A DNA stretch of 42,896 nt from Streptomyces oryzae. Its GTDB lineage: Bacteria > Actinomycetota > Actinomycetes > Streptomycetales > Streptomycetaceae. The stretch is taken from positions 1 through 42,896 of the forward strand of contig NZ_JADKMA010000037.1 of the NCBI RefSeq assembly GCF_017676365.1. Direction: 5' to 3'. This document shows positions 16,896-25,027 of this stretch, one piece after another. The notes beneath the pieces are model-generated. The model ran no database searches, was not told where the DNA came from, and worked only from the letters and a program-made list of their open reading frames with translations. Within the stretch, counting starts at the first letter, position 1; every line of letters begins with the position of its first letter. A program made the translations under genes and the position numbers.

Positions 16896-17801
16896 TCAGG
16901 GGTTTGGTGCAGGTGCCTGCACCAGGCTGAGTGCCGTCTCGCTGAAGGCGCGAACGCGGGCTGTCGCACCGTCGGCGGGCCACACCAGGCCCCAGTCCAC
17001 TGGCACGGCGTCCTCGAAGGGGACGTAGACGATGTCGGGGCGAGCGAAGTAGCGCCTGGTGTGGGCGCCGACGGCGAAGACCCCCTCCCCGGCGCCCACG
17101 AGCGTCAGCGTCTCGTTGAACGTCGTGGCCGACGGGCCGAGTGCGATCGGTCTCCCCGTGGGGGTCCGGCGCGGGGCGCGGTCCTCACGCAGGGATTCCG
17201 GCAGCGTCTCGGGCAGTTGCAGCACGGTCACGCGAGCCAGGTCTTCGACGGAGACGGTTGCGCGGCGGGCGAACGGATGCCCTGTCGGCACGGCGAGCAT
17301 GCGTGCCTCCCGCACCAGGACCGGCCCCATGACGATGCCTTCCTCGTGCATCGGATGGGAGGTCAGCGCGAGGTCCACCTCGCCGCTGCGCAGCCAGGGC
17401 AGGACTTCCGGCAGGTGTGCCTCTTTGTTCCGGACCTGGCAGTCGGGGTGCCGGGTGCGGAACGCCTGCGCGGCCCCGACCAGCAGCTGGCCCGCCGCCG
17501 GCCCGGTGAAGGCGACCCGCAGCAGCCCGGTCAGCCCCCGCCCGGCGTCGACGGCCCGCTCGAACGCGTCGGTGATCAGGGACCAGGCGGGGCGTATCTC
17601 TTCGTACAGCTGCCGCCCCACCAGGGACAGCTCCACCCGGCGGCTGGTGCGGTTGAACAGCGGGACGCCGATGCGGCGCTCCAGTTTGGCGATGGTCTGG
17701 CTGACCCGGGCCGTGGAGACGTGCAGTCGCTCGGCGGTACGGCCGAAGTGCAGCTCCTCGGCGAGCGTCAGGAACGCCTCCAGCTCGTGCCGTTCCAGCA
17801 T
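16896..17801 (-). CDS. LysR-family transcriptional regulator
   Basis: A 301-residue regulator with the LysR winged HTH at residues 1-60 (ELEAFLTLAEELHFGRTAERLHVSTARVSQTIAKLERRIG) and an effector-binding domain from about 90 (LRVAFTGPAAGQLL) with VDLALTSHPMHEEGIV and a C-terminal segment ending in SLVQAPAPNP. ATG at 17801 is the natural family start. It is divergent from the SnoaL-like gene across a 126-nt spacer holding a TGCGCA-GG-TGCGCA dyad, and probably controls that gene and itself. The inducer is unknown. The 180-nt stretch between the DUF4246 stop and this gene's stop shows no gene. Confidence 0.93.
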   Translation of the reverse strand: MLERHELEAFLTLAEELHFGRTAERLHVSTARVSQTIAKLERRIGVPLFNRTSRRVELSLVGRQLYEEIRPAWSLITDAFERAVDAGRGLTGLLRVAFTGPAAGQLLVGAAQAFRTRHPDCQVRNKEAHLPEVLPWLRSGEVDLALTSHPMHEEGIVMGPVLVREARMLAVPTGHPFARRATVSVEDLARVTVLQLPETLPESLREDRAPRRTPTGRPIALGPSATTFNETLTLVGAGEGVFAVGAHTRRYFARPDIVYVPFEDAVPVDWGLVWPADGATARVRAFSETALSLVQAPAPNP

Positions 17802-17842
17802 CCCCGCACCCCTCCCGTCGTTAACCGGGGCTTCACGATCGT

Positions 17843-17856
17843 TGCGCAGGTGCGCA
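17843..17856. promoter_or_regulatory. Candidate LysR-regulator binding dyad
   Basis: TGCGCAGGTGCGCA, a perfect inverted repeat with a 2-bp centre, lies midway between the divergent LysR and SnoaL-like genes, where LysR-type regulators normally bind. It does not match the classical T-N11-A spacing exactly. Confidence 0.4.
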
Positions 17857-17927
17857 TTGATGCCCTACCCGGACCGCAGCAGGATCAGAGGCGTCGAAAG
17901 GCCGCCTCACCTGCACCGGAGAACATC

Positions 17928-18434
17928 ATGTACGTCACCCGCGACCGCGCCCTGACCACCCCCGCTCACGACACCGCCGCAGCCGTCGCGGAACTCAAGG
18001 ACCGGGCGGAGATCACCGACGCGCTCCACCGCTTCGGCCTGGGCCAGGACCTCAAGGACAAGGAGCTGTTCGCCTCGGCCTTCGCCGCCGACGCCGAGCT
18101 GGACTTCCGCCCGGCCGCCGCCAAGTGGGGGGCCGAGCCGCCGCTGATGTCCGGGCGCGACACCATCGTCACCACCATTCTGGCCAAGTTCACCGGCCGG
18201 GTGGACACCACACACCAGATCACCAACACGCGGATCACGATCGAGGGCGACACCGCCCGGCTCACCGCCCTGGTGGAAGCCCAGCACCTGCTCATCGCCG
18301 ACTCCGCCACACACGCGCTGCTGAAGAACCCCTACGACGTCGAACTGGTCCGCGACGGCGACCGCTGGGTCATCCGTCGCCTCCGCATCGACAACACCTG
18401 GTACACCGGCGAACCCACCGCGATCTTCAGCTGA
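17928..18434 (+). CDS. SnoaL/NTF2-like protein
   Basis: A 168-residue protein of the SnoaL_4/NTF2 cone fold, a fold used by small polyketide cyclases, dehydratases and isomerases. Diagnostic segments are LKDRAEITDALHRFGLGQD near residue 25, ELFASAFAADAELDF with the acidic pocket residues, HQITNTRITIEGDTARLTA in the middle, and DRWVIRRLRIDNTWYTG at the end. The ATG at 17928 has a CGGAGAA ribosome site 5 nt upstream. It is first in a short operon with the cupin gene (99-nt gap) and is divergent from the LysR regulator that likely controls it. Its reaction cannot be deduced. Confidence 0.88.
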   Translation: MYVTRDRALTTPAHDTAAAVAELKDRAEITDALHRFGLGQDLKDKELFASAFAADAELDFRPAAAKWGAEPPLMSGRDTIVTTILAKFTGRVDTTHQITNTRITIEGDTARLTALVEAQHLLIADSATHALLKNPYDVELVRDGDRWVIRRLRIDNTWYTGEPTAIFS

Positions 18435-18533
18435 CGCCCGCCCTGCAGTACCGCACCGGGCCTCCCTGATCGGGATGCCTCACGACCCTCTCGATTCCCC
18501 GCACCATTCACCGATCCCTGGAAAGGGCACGAC

Positions 18534-19034
18534 ATGAAGACCGCAATGACCGGCGGACGGCCGGTACTGACCCGTCACGCCGAGGCCGAGACCTGTGCCG
18601 ACCCCAGCAGTGTGATGACGCTCCTCGCCGACTCGGACAGCACCGCCGACGGCTTCACCAGCTACCGGTCCACGTTCGCCAAGGGGGCCGTTGGGGCACC
18701 CGCCCACTTCCACACCAAGGCGACGGAGCTGTTCTTCGTGATCAGCGGGTCCCTCCAGGTACTGGTGGGTGAGGAGGTCACCGTCCTGGAAGCGGGCGAC
18801 TTCCTGGCCGTGCCGCCCCACACCCCGCACGCCTTCGCCGCGGCGCCCGGCTGTACGGCGGACGTGCTGTTCGTGTTCACGCCGGGCATGGGCCGGTTCG
18901 ACTACCTGCGCCTGCTGGGCCGGGTGATGCGTGGCGAGGCCGACGCGAAGGAGATCGCCGCCTCCGCGGAGCGGTTCGACAACCACTACGTCGACAGCCC
19001 CGTCTGGCGGGCTGCCCTGGAGGGCGCTGCGTGA
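18534..19034 (+). CDS. Cupin-domain protein
   Basis: A 166-residue single-domain cupin. Cupin motif 1 is GAPAHFHTKATELFFVISGSL (two His and a Glu as metal ligands), and motif 2 is FLAVPPHTPHAFAAAPG with a third His. The C-terminal helix (RFDYLRLLGRVMRGEADAKEIAASAERFDNHYV) is common in Streptomyces cupins linked to LysR regulators and quercetinase-like or oxidoreductase genes. ATG at 18534 follows GGAAAGGG by about 7 nt. Its stop overlaps the GTG start of a short VOC-like remnant (GTGA). It is probably regulated with the SnoaL-like gene by the LysR protein. Substrate unknown. Confidence 0.88.
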   Translation: MKTAMTGGRPVLTRHAEAETCADPSSVMTLLADSDSTADGFTSYRSTFAKGAVGAPAHFHTKATELFFVISGSLQVLVGEEVTVLEAGDFLAVPPHTPHAFAAAPGCTADVLFVFTPGMGRFDYLRLLGRVMRGEADAKEIAASAERFDNHYVDSPVWRAALEGAA

Positions 19035-19162
19035 TCGACCGCCTGGGCGGGGCCGGCGGTACCCGCGTTCCGGCACACAACCCGTACTGGGACGAGCACG
19101 GTGTCACGATCGCCGACCCGGACGGCTACCGCCTCGTGCTGTGCTCCCGCACCCGGGCCTGA
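19031..19162 (+). pseudogene. C-terminal remnant of VOC/glyoxalase-like protein
   Basis: An open frame of 43 codons from GTG overlapping the cupin stop. From about residue 17 it reads NPYWDEHGVTIADPDGYRLV, the hallmark end of VOC-superfamily (glyoxalase/bleomycin-resistance-like) proteins, including the DPDGY motif. A normal VOC protein is about 120-130 residues, so the N-terminal two thirds are missing. The first 16 residues do not look like the missing part. It is either a deletion remnant now coupled to the cupin gene or a mini-protein; the former is more likely. Confidence 0.7.
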
Positions 19163-19198
19163 GCATCACTGGTCGGGTCCGTCCCGTATCGACGCGTG

Positions 19199-19229
19199 GG
19201 GCCCTCCTCGCAGCACGTGAAGAGGGCCC
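19199..19229. terminator. Bidirectional hairpin terminator
   Basis: GGGCCCTC (19199-19206) pairs perfectly with GAGGGCCC (19222-19229). It lies between the end of the SnoaL/cupin operon and the end of the convergent membrane-protein gene. There is no T-tract, as is common in actinomycetes. Confidence 0.6.
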
Positions 19230-19282
19230 TGTGTCAGTGGCCGGTTAGTGGGGGGTCATCTGGCCGCCAGCACTTCGGACAG

Positions 19283-20314
19283 TCACGCAGAATCAATGCC
19301 TCGGGAGATTGTGCGGGTTCGCAGCCAGTACGAACGAGCCCCCACCATCAGTGCGCATCCGTAGATGGCGAATGCCGCCATTCCGATCCAAGTGACCAGG
19401 AGCGCGTCCTGCGGAGTCGGGAAATCGCCGCTCCGCATCGTCACCACGTCCACCGTGGCCAAAACCGCATAGCCGACGCCGAGCACACCGTACGGGGCGA
19501 GAGTGGCGGCGCCGATCAGGGATGGAGCCAGCGGGAGCCAGCGCGGGACGCGGCGACCGCGTAGAAACGGCGTCCAGCGCGGGAAGACCTGACCCCAGGG
19601 GCGGACGAGGCCCCACAGCAGGAAAACGCCGAGCGCGGCCAGCAGCATGGTGGGATCCAGGCCCCAGGACTCCAAGGTGAGCCAGATCCCCGAGGCGCCG
19701 TTGCGCTCGGAGATCACGCTCATCTGCGCGCCGGATATACCGGCGAAGGTGCCGCCGAAGGCCCAGATCTGCTTCATCGCCGCATACGGGAGGAAGGCCA
19801 CCGTGCCGGCCCAGGCGGCGAGCTGATGCGGCCGGGGTGCGGCAGAGGCTGCCGGGGCAGCGGCCCGCGGCAGGCAGGGCCGAGCAGAGCGCGCGGTGCC
19901 CGCGGACAAGAGCGTCCCGACTGCCGCCAGCGCGTGATTCGCCGCAGAGGCCCAACTGTCCACGCCTTGGCCGAACATCAGCGTGATCACGTCCATGAGC
20001 AGGCTGAACGCGGCAAGTCCGGACAGACCGCACACCGTCCACAGCAGCGTTCGCAGTGCGGGCCGCAGCCCGTATCGCGACACTGCCGTACAGGTCAGCG
20101 CCGCCAGCGTCCCCACTGCCGTGACGGCCCACCCCGACGCGCGAGGCCCCAGGACGCCGCCGTAAGGGAACAGATGAGTCCCCTTCAGCGCACAGACCAG
20201 GCCGAATCCGGCGTACACCAGTGCCCAGGACAGCGTGATTCGGTCCACCCAACGTGATCCCTGCTGCCGCCGTGTGGGCCAGTGCGCCTTCAGCGTCCGT
20301 GGATCAGTGGTCAT
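19283..20314 (-). CDS. Polytopic membrane protein of unknown function
   Basis: A 343-residue protein with about eight hydrophobic segments, for example ITLSWALVYAGFGLVCALKG, WAVTAVGTLAALTCTAV, PSLIGAATLAPYGVLGVGYAV and LLVTWIGMAAFAIYGCALMVG. A hydrophilic Ala/Pro/Arg-rich loop divides it near residue 150. No catalytic or transport motif is visible and the family was not recognised. The start ATG at 20314 is the first in the frame. It is a single gene, convergent with the SnoaL/cupin operon. Its upstream side (20371-20388) carries a CTCCCCC-GTCC-GGGGGAG hairpin. Confidence 0.8.
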   Translation of the reverse strand: MTTDPRTLKAHWPTRRQQGSRWVDRITLSWALVYAGFGLVCALKGTHLFPYGGVLGPRASGWAVTAVGTLAALTCTAVSRYGLRPALRTLLWTVCGLSGLAAFSLLMDVITLMFGQGVDSWASAANHALAAVGTLLSAGTARSARPCLPRAAAPAASAAPRPHQLAAWAGTVAFLPYAAMKQIWAFGGTFAGISGAQMSVISERNGASGIWLTLESWGLDPTMLLAALGVFLLWGLVRPWGQVFPRWTPFLRGRRVPRWLPLAPSLIGAATLAPYGVLGVGYAVLATVDVVTMRSGDFPTPQDALLVTWIGMAAFAIYGCALMVGARSYWLRTRTISRGIDSA

Positions 20315-21074
20315 GTTCTGAACGTCGCACCGACGGGCTGAACCTGGCGTCGGTCTCTTGAACGACCTTCCTCCCCCGTCCGGGGGAGCGCCATACAGAC
20401 CCAGATATGCCTCACAGAGCGTGACGCCTCAACTGGCCGCACGGGGGATTCGGAGTGGCCGCTGTCAGCCCTGATAAGCCTGAACCGGCCTCCGCGACCG
20501 GCGGCCTCCTGGGACGGTGAGCGCAACACCACAGGCCAGTGGCGGCGGTTCGCAGCGAACGTACGCAGGGAGCCGTTCCCGCTCATGTCCGAGCGCGGAC
20601 GCCTCCGAGCCGAGCGGGAACTCGCAGCACTCAACAGCTGAAGCAGACCAACACATCCACGTCCCCGAGCACTTCACCTCGGCCGCGAGACAGCAGCCCG
20701 ACGAACCTATGCGGTCACAGCACCAGCACAGGCCGGGCGTTTGCGGGGCCGGCCGGCTCACCGATGCGGCTCGAACGGGTACATCTCATGCTGCAGTGCC
20801 GCGCACACCAGGCACGGTCGGGGCCGGCGCCGGTGTGGCCGAGAGTGCTGGGGTTCGAGGCGTATGGGGTGCACGCGCCCCCACCACCACCCCGCATTAC
20901 GTCGAACACACGCCCAGTCACCCACTCGATGGGGTGCTCGGTCTTAATATCGCTGCGGAATAACCATGTGCACACGGATGCTTACGGTACGCAAGCGACG
21001 GGCTGCAGACCGCGCGAGCGTCGCCCGGCCGCAGGTCCTACATCGGCCGGGTGGACTGGTCCCACGAAAAGCGC
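20315..21074. other. Gap with no confident gene; one coding-like stretch
   Basis: No intact gene was recognised. A hairpin at 20371-20388 (CTCCCCC with GGGGGAG, four-base loop) sits in the leader of the divergent membrane-protein gene. On the plus strand about 20509-20640 reads like the end of a protein (GQWRRFAANVRREPFPLMSE then a charged tail and stop TGA at 20640) but could not be assigned to a family. The rest shows only overlapping open frames with arginine/proline-rich noise. Confidence 0.5.
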
Positions 21075-21090
21075 AAGGAGAAGCACCACA

Positions 21091-21150
21091 ATGAACGTCA
21101 TCACCAACCTGCTGGCCGGCGTCGTCGACTTCCTCGGCTGGCTCGTCTGA
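21091..21150 (+). CDS. 19-residue hydrophobic peptide ORF
   Basis: A 20-codon reading frame, MNVITNLLAGVVDFLGWLV then TGA, preceded by AAGGAG 10 nt upstream and followed after 12 nt by a perfect 13-bp hairpin. The peptide is one amphipathic or membrane-seeking helix with a single Asp and no basic residue, ending in aromatic/aliphatic residues. This compact unit (ribosome site, ORF, terminator) is unlike the decayed surroundings. It could be a membrane peptide, a type I toxin-like peptide, a signalling peptide or a leader peptide; nothing downstream is available for it to regulate. Product function unknown, and expression is inferred only from sequence signals. Confidence 0.55.
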   Translation: MNVITNLLAGVVDFLGWLV

Positions 21151-21162
21151 CGTATTTCCGCG

Positions 21163-21197
21163 GCGCCGCCCCTCCCCGTCCCACGGAGGGGCGGCGC
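21163..21197 (+). terminator. Strong hairpin after the 19-residue ORF
   Basis: GCGCCGCCCCTCC (21163-21175) pairs perfectly over 13 bp with GGAGGGGCGGCGC (21185-21197) around a 9-nt loop. It begins 12 nt after the stop codon. There is no T-run. Confidence 0.7.
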
Positions 21198-21519
21198 TGC
21201 CGCGCGCACCGGCACCCGGCGCGAGAAACGGCAAATCCCCACGGCACACAGGAAGCCGTGGGGATTTTGCAGTGTCCGAGGGGGTGTCGAGCGATTCGCA
21301 CGATGTCGCGCCGCTGGCCAGGGGGACGTTGGTGCTGTCGTAGACCGCCCGGGGAGGCTGCCGTCAGGGTACGTGTCAGTGGTGGAGGGGAATTTGAAGC
21401 ACCCGCACACCGCACACGGTGCTGCCGGGTGGGGCTGGATCGACGCCCCCCCGTAGCCGCAGTTCAAGTCCACGGCAGGAACGACATACAGGGGCTGTAC
21501 CGCGCCCGCTGTGACTTGC

Positions 21520-21700
21520 GGAGATTCGCTCAGCATGAAGGCCCGGCTGGTGTACCGGGCTCCGTGGTCTGTGTGCATGGCCGCTGCGGCGAGGCTGCCG
21601 CGGGTCCGCTCGGCGGCGGCCAGGGCGTCGGTGACGAGGTCGGTACGCATGTGGTCCGCGATCGCCCAGCCGGCCAGGCGGCGTGAGGCGCCGGAACGGA
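21520..21700 (-). pseudogene. IS3-family transposase (integrase core) fragment
   Basis: On the minus strand this stretch reads SRRLAGWAIADHMRTDLVTD, then ALAAAERTRGSLAAAAMHTDHGARYTSRAF, the central catalytic-core region of IS3-family OrfB, including the HTDHG motif with the second catalytic Asp. The upstream DDE Asp and downstream Glu parts are absent; the sequence around it switches frames and is unrelated. About 60 codons of an original of roughly 290 remain. Confidence 0.75.
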
Positions 21701-22617
21701 CCGGTGGGTGAGGTGGAGCACGCTGATGAGGTCGGGCAGGCGCCCAGCAAGTGGTCAGGCTCAGGATCGAAGGGTTCCCCGGTGTTTCCACCGCCAGCAG
21801 TGGCTCCCCGACTTCGACACCACCAGCGCCGTGAAGGTCGGCGAGGTCGGAAATGGGCCCCGTCGCTGGCGCCCCCAAGGGTTGCCGGCTCTCCTTTCGG
21901 GTCGAGGAACACGAGAGGTCCAACCGCCCACTGGGCGGGCCCAGGGCTGAGTCATGCCTCCACCAGGCAGAGACCCGGCCACTGTCGGACGCGAGCGTCG
22001 GGCATGTGCGTGGTGCCACCATGTCCAGCCCCAGGTACCTGCATGCCGGCCGGTGCGGACTTTCCCGTAGCGCCAGAGCGCGTTCTTGCTCGACCATGTG
22101 CAGCGCATCTTGATGCGGATGTCTCGGGAGAGCAGTCCCTTGGACCGATACCGCTTCCCGGGGGCCCGCTGCGCAGATGCACGTGGCGGTCTGCGATCTT
22201 CCAGGTTCGCACCGCGTGCCCTCATCGATAGCCGATCAACGGCTTGACGAGCTGAAGGGTCCCGGGGAGGCCCACCGCCGTCGCCCAGTTCGGCAACGAG
22301 GCGCCCGCCGTGCAGTTGGGCGCCGTCCACGCTCTGGCTGGCGAAGGCTGGCGAAGGCTGGCGAACGACGCTACGGCAGGCAAGGTCCTGGCCGCGAAGA
22401 CCTGCGGACCGTGCAGGTGACGGCCGGTTCGGGGGGTCCCGGACGCGCGCAGCACCCGGGCCCATTCATACACCTGAAAGTCGTAATTGATGCTCCAAAT
22501 GCTGCAATGCAAGCATTTTTCTTGCATTGCCGTGACATATGAGAGATGCCGATCCGCTGGGCGAAGTTCGCCAGGCGCGTTGGACATCCCAACCCACTTA
22601 GCGAAACCGGAGACCGC
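21701..22617. other. Decayed stretch, no confident gene
   Basis: About 0.9 kb without a recognised gene. Open frames on both strands are short or arginine/proline-rich. A perfect 10-bp triplication (GGCTGGCGAA x 3) is at 22336-22365. Composition falls towards AT just before 22545, where the leader of the next secreted-protein gene begins. Confidence 0.5.
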
Positions 22618-23103
22618 ATGCGTCGCGTCTTTGCCACCGCGTTGATGACGCTGGCAGCTACCGTTGCCGGCATCGGTACGGCCACAGCTCAAAACCCGCA
22701 CTTCATCGGAAGCGTCACCTGCACCAAGTCCCTCACCGCCGGACTTCAGTGCAGCGGAAAGGCAGCGGGCCTGGGCAACGAGCCAACCGATGCCTTCCTG
22801 ACGGCCGCGTCCGTCGAGGCCGAGTACGTCTGCACCAACCGGGGCGGCAACATGGCTCCGGGCCAGGGCACCGAGTTCCAGAACGTGGAGGGCCCGACTT
22901 CCACGATTATGCCCCGCAACGGCCAGATCACCTTCCAGAACGTGTCGATCCCGCCGCCGCCGACCCCTTCACCGGAACAGGTGTGCCCCAACCGGAACTG
23001 GACGGTCAACCTGCTCCACCTCACCTACAGGGGCGTCGAGTTGCACATCCAGCAGAACGGCGAGGACCTGCTGACCAAGAACCTCGGCACGATCGACCCG
23101 TGA
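22618..23103 (+). CDS. Small secreted protein of unknown function
   Basis: A 161-residue exported protein. Residues 1-24 form a signal peptide ([20 protein letters not shown], cleavage near ATAQ). The mature part has four Cys ([28 protein letters not shown]), a Pro-rich [10 protein letters not shown] turn and an end [19 protein letters not shown] that is beta-rich; two disulfides are plausible. ATG at 22618 follows CCGGAG by 5-6 nt; an earlier in-frame ATG at 22546 would place 24 charged residues before the signal and was rejected. A perfect 16-bp terminator stem starts 20 nt after the stop, so the gene is its own transcription unit. It is one of few intact genes in this region. Family not recognised. 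Confidence 0.8.
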   Translation: MRRVFATALMTLAATVAGIGTATAQNPHFIGSVTCTKSLTAGLQCSGKAAGLGNEPTDAFLTAASVEAEYVCTNRGGNMAPGQGTEFQNVEGPTSTIMPRNGQITFQNVSIPPPPTPSPEQVCPNRNWTVNLLHLTYRGVELHIQQNGEDLLTKNLGTIDP

Positions 23104-23122
23104 TCCCGCGATGACCGCCGCA

Positions 23123-23157
23123 CCGGAGGGTCTCCCCTGTCAGGGGAGACCCTCCGG
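23123..23157 (+). terminator. Perfect 16-bp terminator stem
   Basis: CCGGAGGGTCTCCCCT (23123-23138) pairs with AGGGGAGACCCTCCGG (23142-23157) with a 3-nt loop, directly downstream of the secreted-protein gene. Confidence 0.85.
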
Positions 23158-23164
23158 GCCGTTC

Positions 23165-23395
23165 GGCCACTTCTTGCCCTGGCTTCTTGACGACTTTGAT
23201 GGCGGCCTTGGCGGCTCCGGGGTCGAGGCACGTGCCGCCCTTCTCGGCCGGGTGGAAGTCTGCGTCCAGGTCGTGGGCCAGCGGGATGCCGGTGGAGATG
23301 TTGAGGCCGGCGATGTCATCCTCGGAGATGCCGAGATGCGTCCAGGAGCTTGGCCAGGGCACGCAGCGAGATCCGCAGGCCCCGCCCGCTCCAAC
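23165..23395 (-). pseudogene. C-terminal fragment of phosphoglycerate mutase (gpmA-like)
   Basis: Minus-strand translation gives [11 protein letters not shown] in one frame, then after a frameshift near 23340, [33 protein letters not shown] and [19 protein letters not shown]. This is the conserved C-terminus of 2,3-bisphosphoglycerate-dependent phosphoglycerate mutase (family end: NIPTGIPL...GGxYLDPEAAxxAIxxVxNQGKK). Only about 70 of 250 codons are left, with one frameshift; the catalytic His residues are not present. The functional glycolytic copy must be elsewhere. A displaced tail of a housekeeping gene is often left by recombination at an insertion site. Confidence 0.8.
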
Positions 23396-23460
23396 GCGTG
23401 CTCGACCGACGTACCGAACTTCGCCGGGAACAGTCGCCTGCGCCCGGCGCTGTCGGCTGG

Positions 23461-23613
23461 ATCGAGGTGAGACTGACGGTCCAGTTACAGCCGGACGCCA
23501 TCTCGGATCTGCTCAGCCTGGGCGCGGAGGCGGAGGTCCGGGACCGCACGCACAACGGCACAATGCTCGAAGCCGTACAGGCGCTCGCCGCCTGCTACCC
23601 GGCAGCCTCTTGA
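23461..23613 (+). pseudogene. Possible C-terminal fragment of WYL-domain regulator
   Basis: The plus-strand tail [47 protein letters not shown] resembles the end of WYL-domain transcriptional regulators, where a beta strand of V-x-V-x-V pattern is followed by LLxLGxxxEVLxPxxLRxxV. No HTH or WYL core precedes it; the frame upstream is antisense to the phosphoglycerate-mutase fragment. The match is short, so the assignment is tentative. Confidence 0.4.
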
Positions 23614-23802
23614 GAAGCCGCATCCGGTCCGCGCACGAAGACCGTACCGGGAGACGGCGGTAATGGTACCGATGCCACCCGCATGCCTGCCGGCCGTGCG
23701 CGCTTCTTGATAGGTGACGTACTGGCGGACGGTGCCGTCCGGGAGGTTCAGTTGGCACGCGACTACTTGCCGAGGCGATCCGCGGCCGCAATTGCAAGGC
23801 AT
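23485..23802 (-). CDS. Possible small Cys-rich protein (MPCNCG start), 3' part rearranged
   Basis: The first 50 residues ([50 protein letters not shown]) look like the small phage-associated proteins that start with M-x-CNCG and have PDGxxxxYxxxxEA in the middle. From about residue 55 the sequence is antisense to the WYL-like tail and appears to be foreign, so the natural stop has probably been lost. No clear ribosome site. Whether anything is made is uncertain. Confidence 0.3.
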   Translation of the reverse strand: MPCNCGRGSPRQVVACQLNLPDGTVRQYVTYQEARTAGRHAGGIGTITAVSRYGLRARTGCGFSRGCRVAGGERLYGFEHCAVVRAVPDLRLRAQAEQIRDGVRL

Positions 23803-24060
23803 CTGGAAGTTCTTCCAGGCTCAACGTGAAGCCGTCTGCCGGGCATTGCCGGTTGCCTGGAAACGCGAACGTCCCTCTCAGGAGACTCAGCTCCGTGGCA
23901 GCCGTCCGGCCCGCACAGGTCGAGCGTCGGGGGAGCGAGGCTCCAGCGACCGAAACCCGAGCGCCTGCCACTCCCCTTCCGAAGGCCCTACAGTCTCAGC
24001 GTTCTACAAGGCCGCGGCCTCCTTGGAGACCCCCGAACATGTCGCGACCGCCCGCGGGGG

Positions 24061-24190
24061 CGTTCGTCGCTGGAGGTATAGGGGCCGCTGGTAGGCCCAC
24101 GCATGAAGAGGGTGCGGTGGGGGCGTTCGGCCGTGCCGTTGGCCTGCGGCCGGTAGCGCCGGATGCGCTTGGGGCCGATGCCGGTCGGCG
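24061..24190 (-). pseudogene. IS481-family transposase fragment
   Basis: Minus-strand GIGPKRIRRYRPQANGTAER followed by PHRTLFMRGPTSGPYTSSDER matches the end of the IS481 integrase core, where RPYRPQTNGKVERFHRTLxxEWAYxRxYxSxxER is usual. The Glu of the catalytic triad is in NGTAER. Sequence on either side is unrelated, so about 40 codons survive. Confidence 0.75.
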
Positions 24191-24352
24191 GCCTGAGTCC
24201 GGGTGAAGAACTTGGCTGTACATCAGGGCCGTGGCCGGTTTCCTGGTGGTGGACGTGTACCGTCTCGCCCCCCTGGCAGGCCGTCAGATCGATCAGCGCA
24301 AATCCAGCAACCGGAAACCCCGACCGGATTAAACTATCCCGCCGCACCGCGC

Positions 24353-24463
24353 TGACCTGCACAAAGGCAAGCCTCACGCCCCGAACCACCCCCGTTTGAT
24401 GTTCCAGCGGAACTCCACCACATCTGCCCGCGGAAAACCCCTGACCTGCATCAAAGCAAGCCA
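24353..24463. repeat. Imperfect 22-bp direct repeat
   Basis: CTGACCTGCA..AAGCAAGCC-type copies occur at 24353-24374 and 24442-24463, matching at 19 of 22 positions with an 89-bp offset. A weaker relative (TCACCTGCGGAAACGCCCC) follows at 24521-24539. The DNA here is less GC-rich than the surroundings. Meaning unknown. Confidence 0.5.
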
Positions 24464-24540
24464 GAGGGCCTTTGCTCGAACAACTCACACATTGAACCTG
24501 GAACGTCGACGAAACCGCAGTCACCTGCGGAAACGCCCCA

Positions 24541-24960
24541 TTACGGGACGCCAACCAGCGCACAACCAGCAACCGTCGACGGTACTGCCTGAAGCCGGGC
24601 GGGCTGCAGATCGCTTGAGCTCACCTGGGCGTTCGATGGGCGGAGGGCCGACCAGCGAGGCTGGTACAGCAGATAGCCAGTCGAGGCGGTCCACACGCAG
24701 TTCGACGCGGGACCAGCGCTCGGCCTCCGGTTCTGTGCTACCAGAGCAGGGAGTTCCTCCACGATCGCGGCGCCAGCGGAGCACCCTCCCCGCGCGCAGG
24801 AACCACCGCACCCATCGACTTGCCACCCGTGCGGTCCGCGGCGACGGGCCACCGCGTCGACCTGCGGACCGTGGTGGCCGCCTTGCCCACCGAAGCGTTC
24901 CCCGAAAGACACCCGGCCCGAACAGGCATCCACGCCGTGGCATCGGCTCTGCCGCCATGT
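24541..24960. other. Gap between IS481 remnant and CRISPR leader
   Basis: No gene was recognised. Open frames on both strands are arginine-rich and lack family features or ribosome sites. Confidence 0.45.
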
Positions 24961-25027
24961 ACCGATGACAAGAAGCCGCAGCGGCAAAGAAAAAGCAAAA
25001 TCCCGCTAACAGGGCAGGTCAGGAAGT

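Noticed and set aside
17061..17927. Upstream extension of the SnoaL-like frame by 289 codons.
   Set aside because: This part is antisense to the LysR gene; the SnoaL family start and ribosome site are at 17928.
20840..20870. GGTTCGAGGC-like sequence considered as a tRNA T-arm.
   Set aside because: No acceptor stem or anticodon arm could be fitted around it.
22336..22365. Triplication considered as a CRISPR-like array.
   Set aside because: Units are contiguous 10-mers without spacers.
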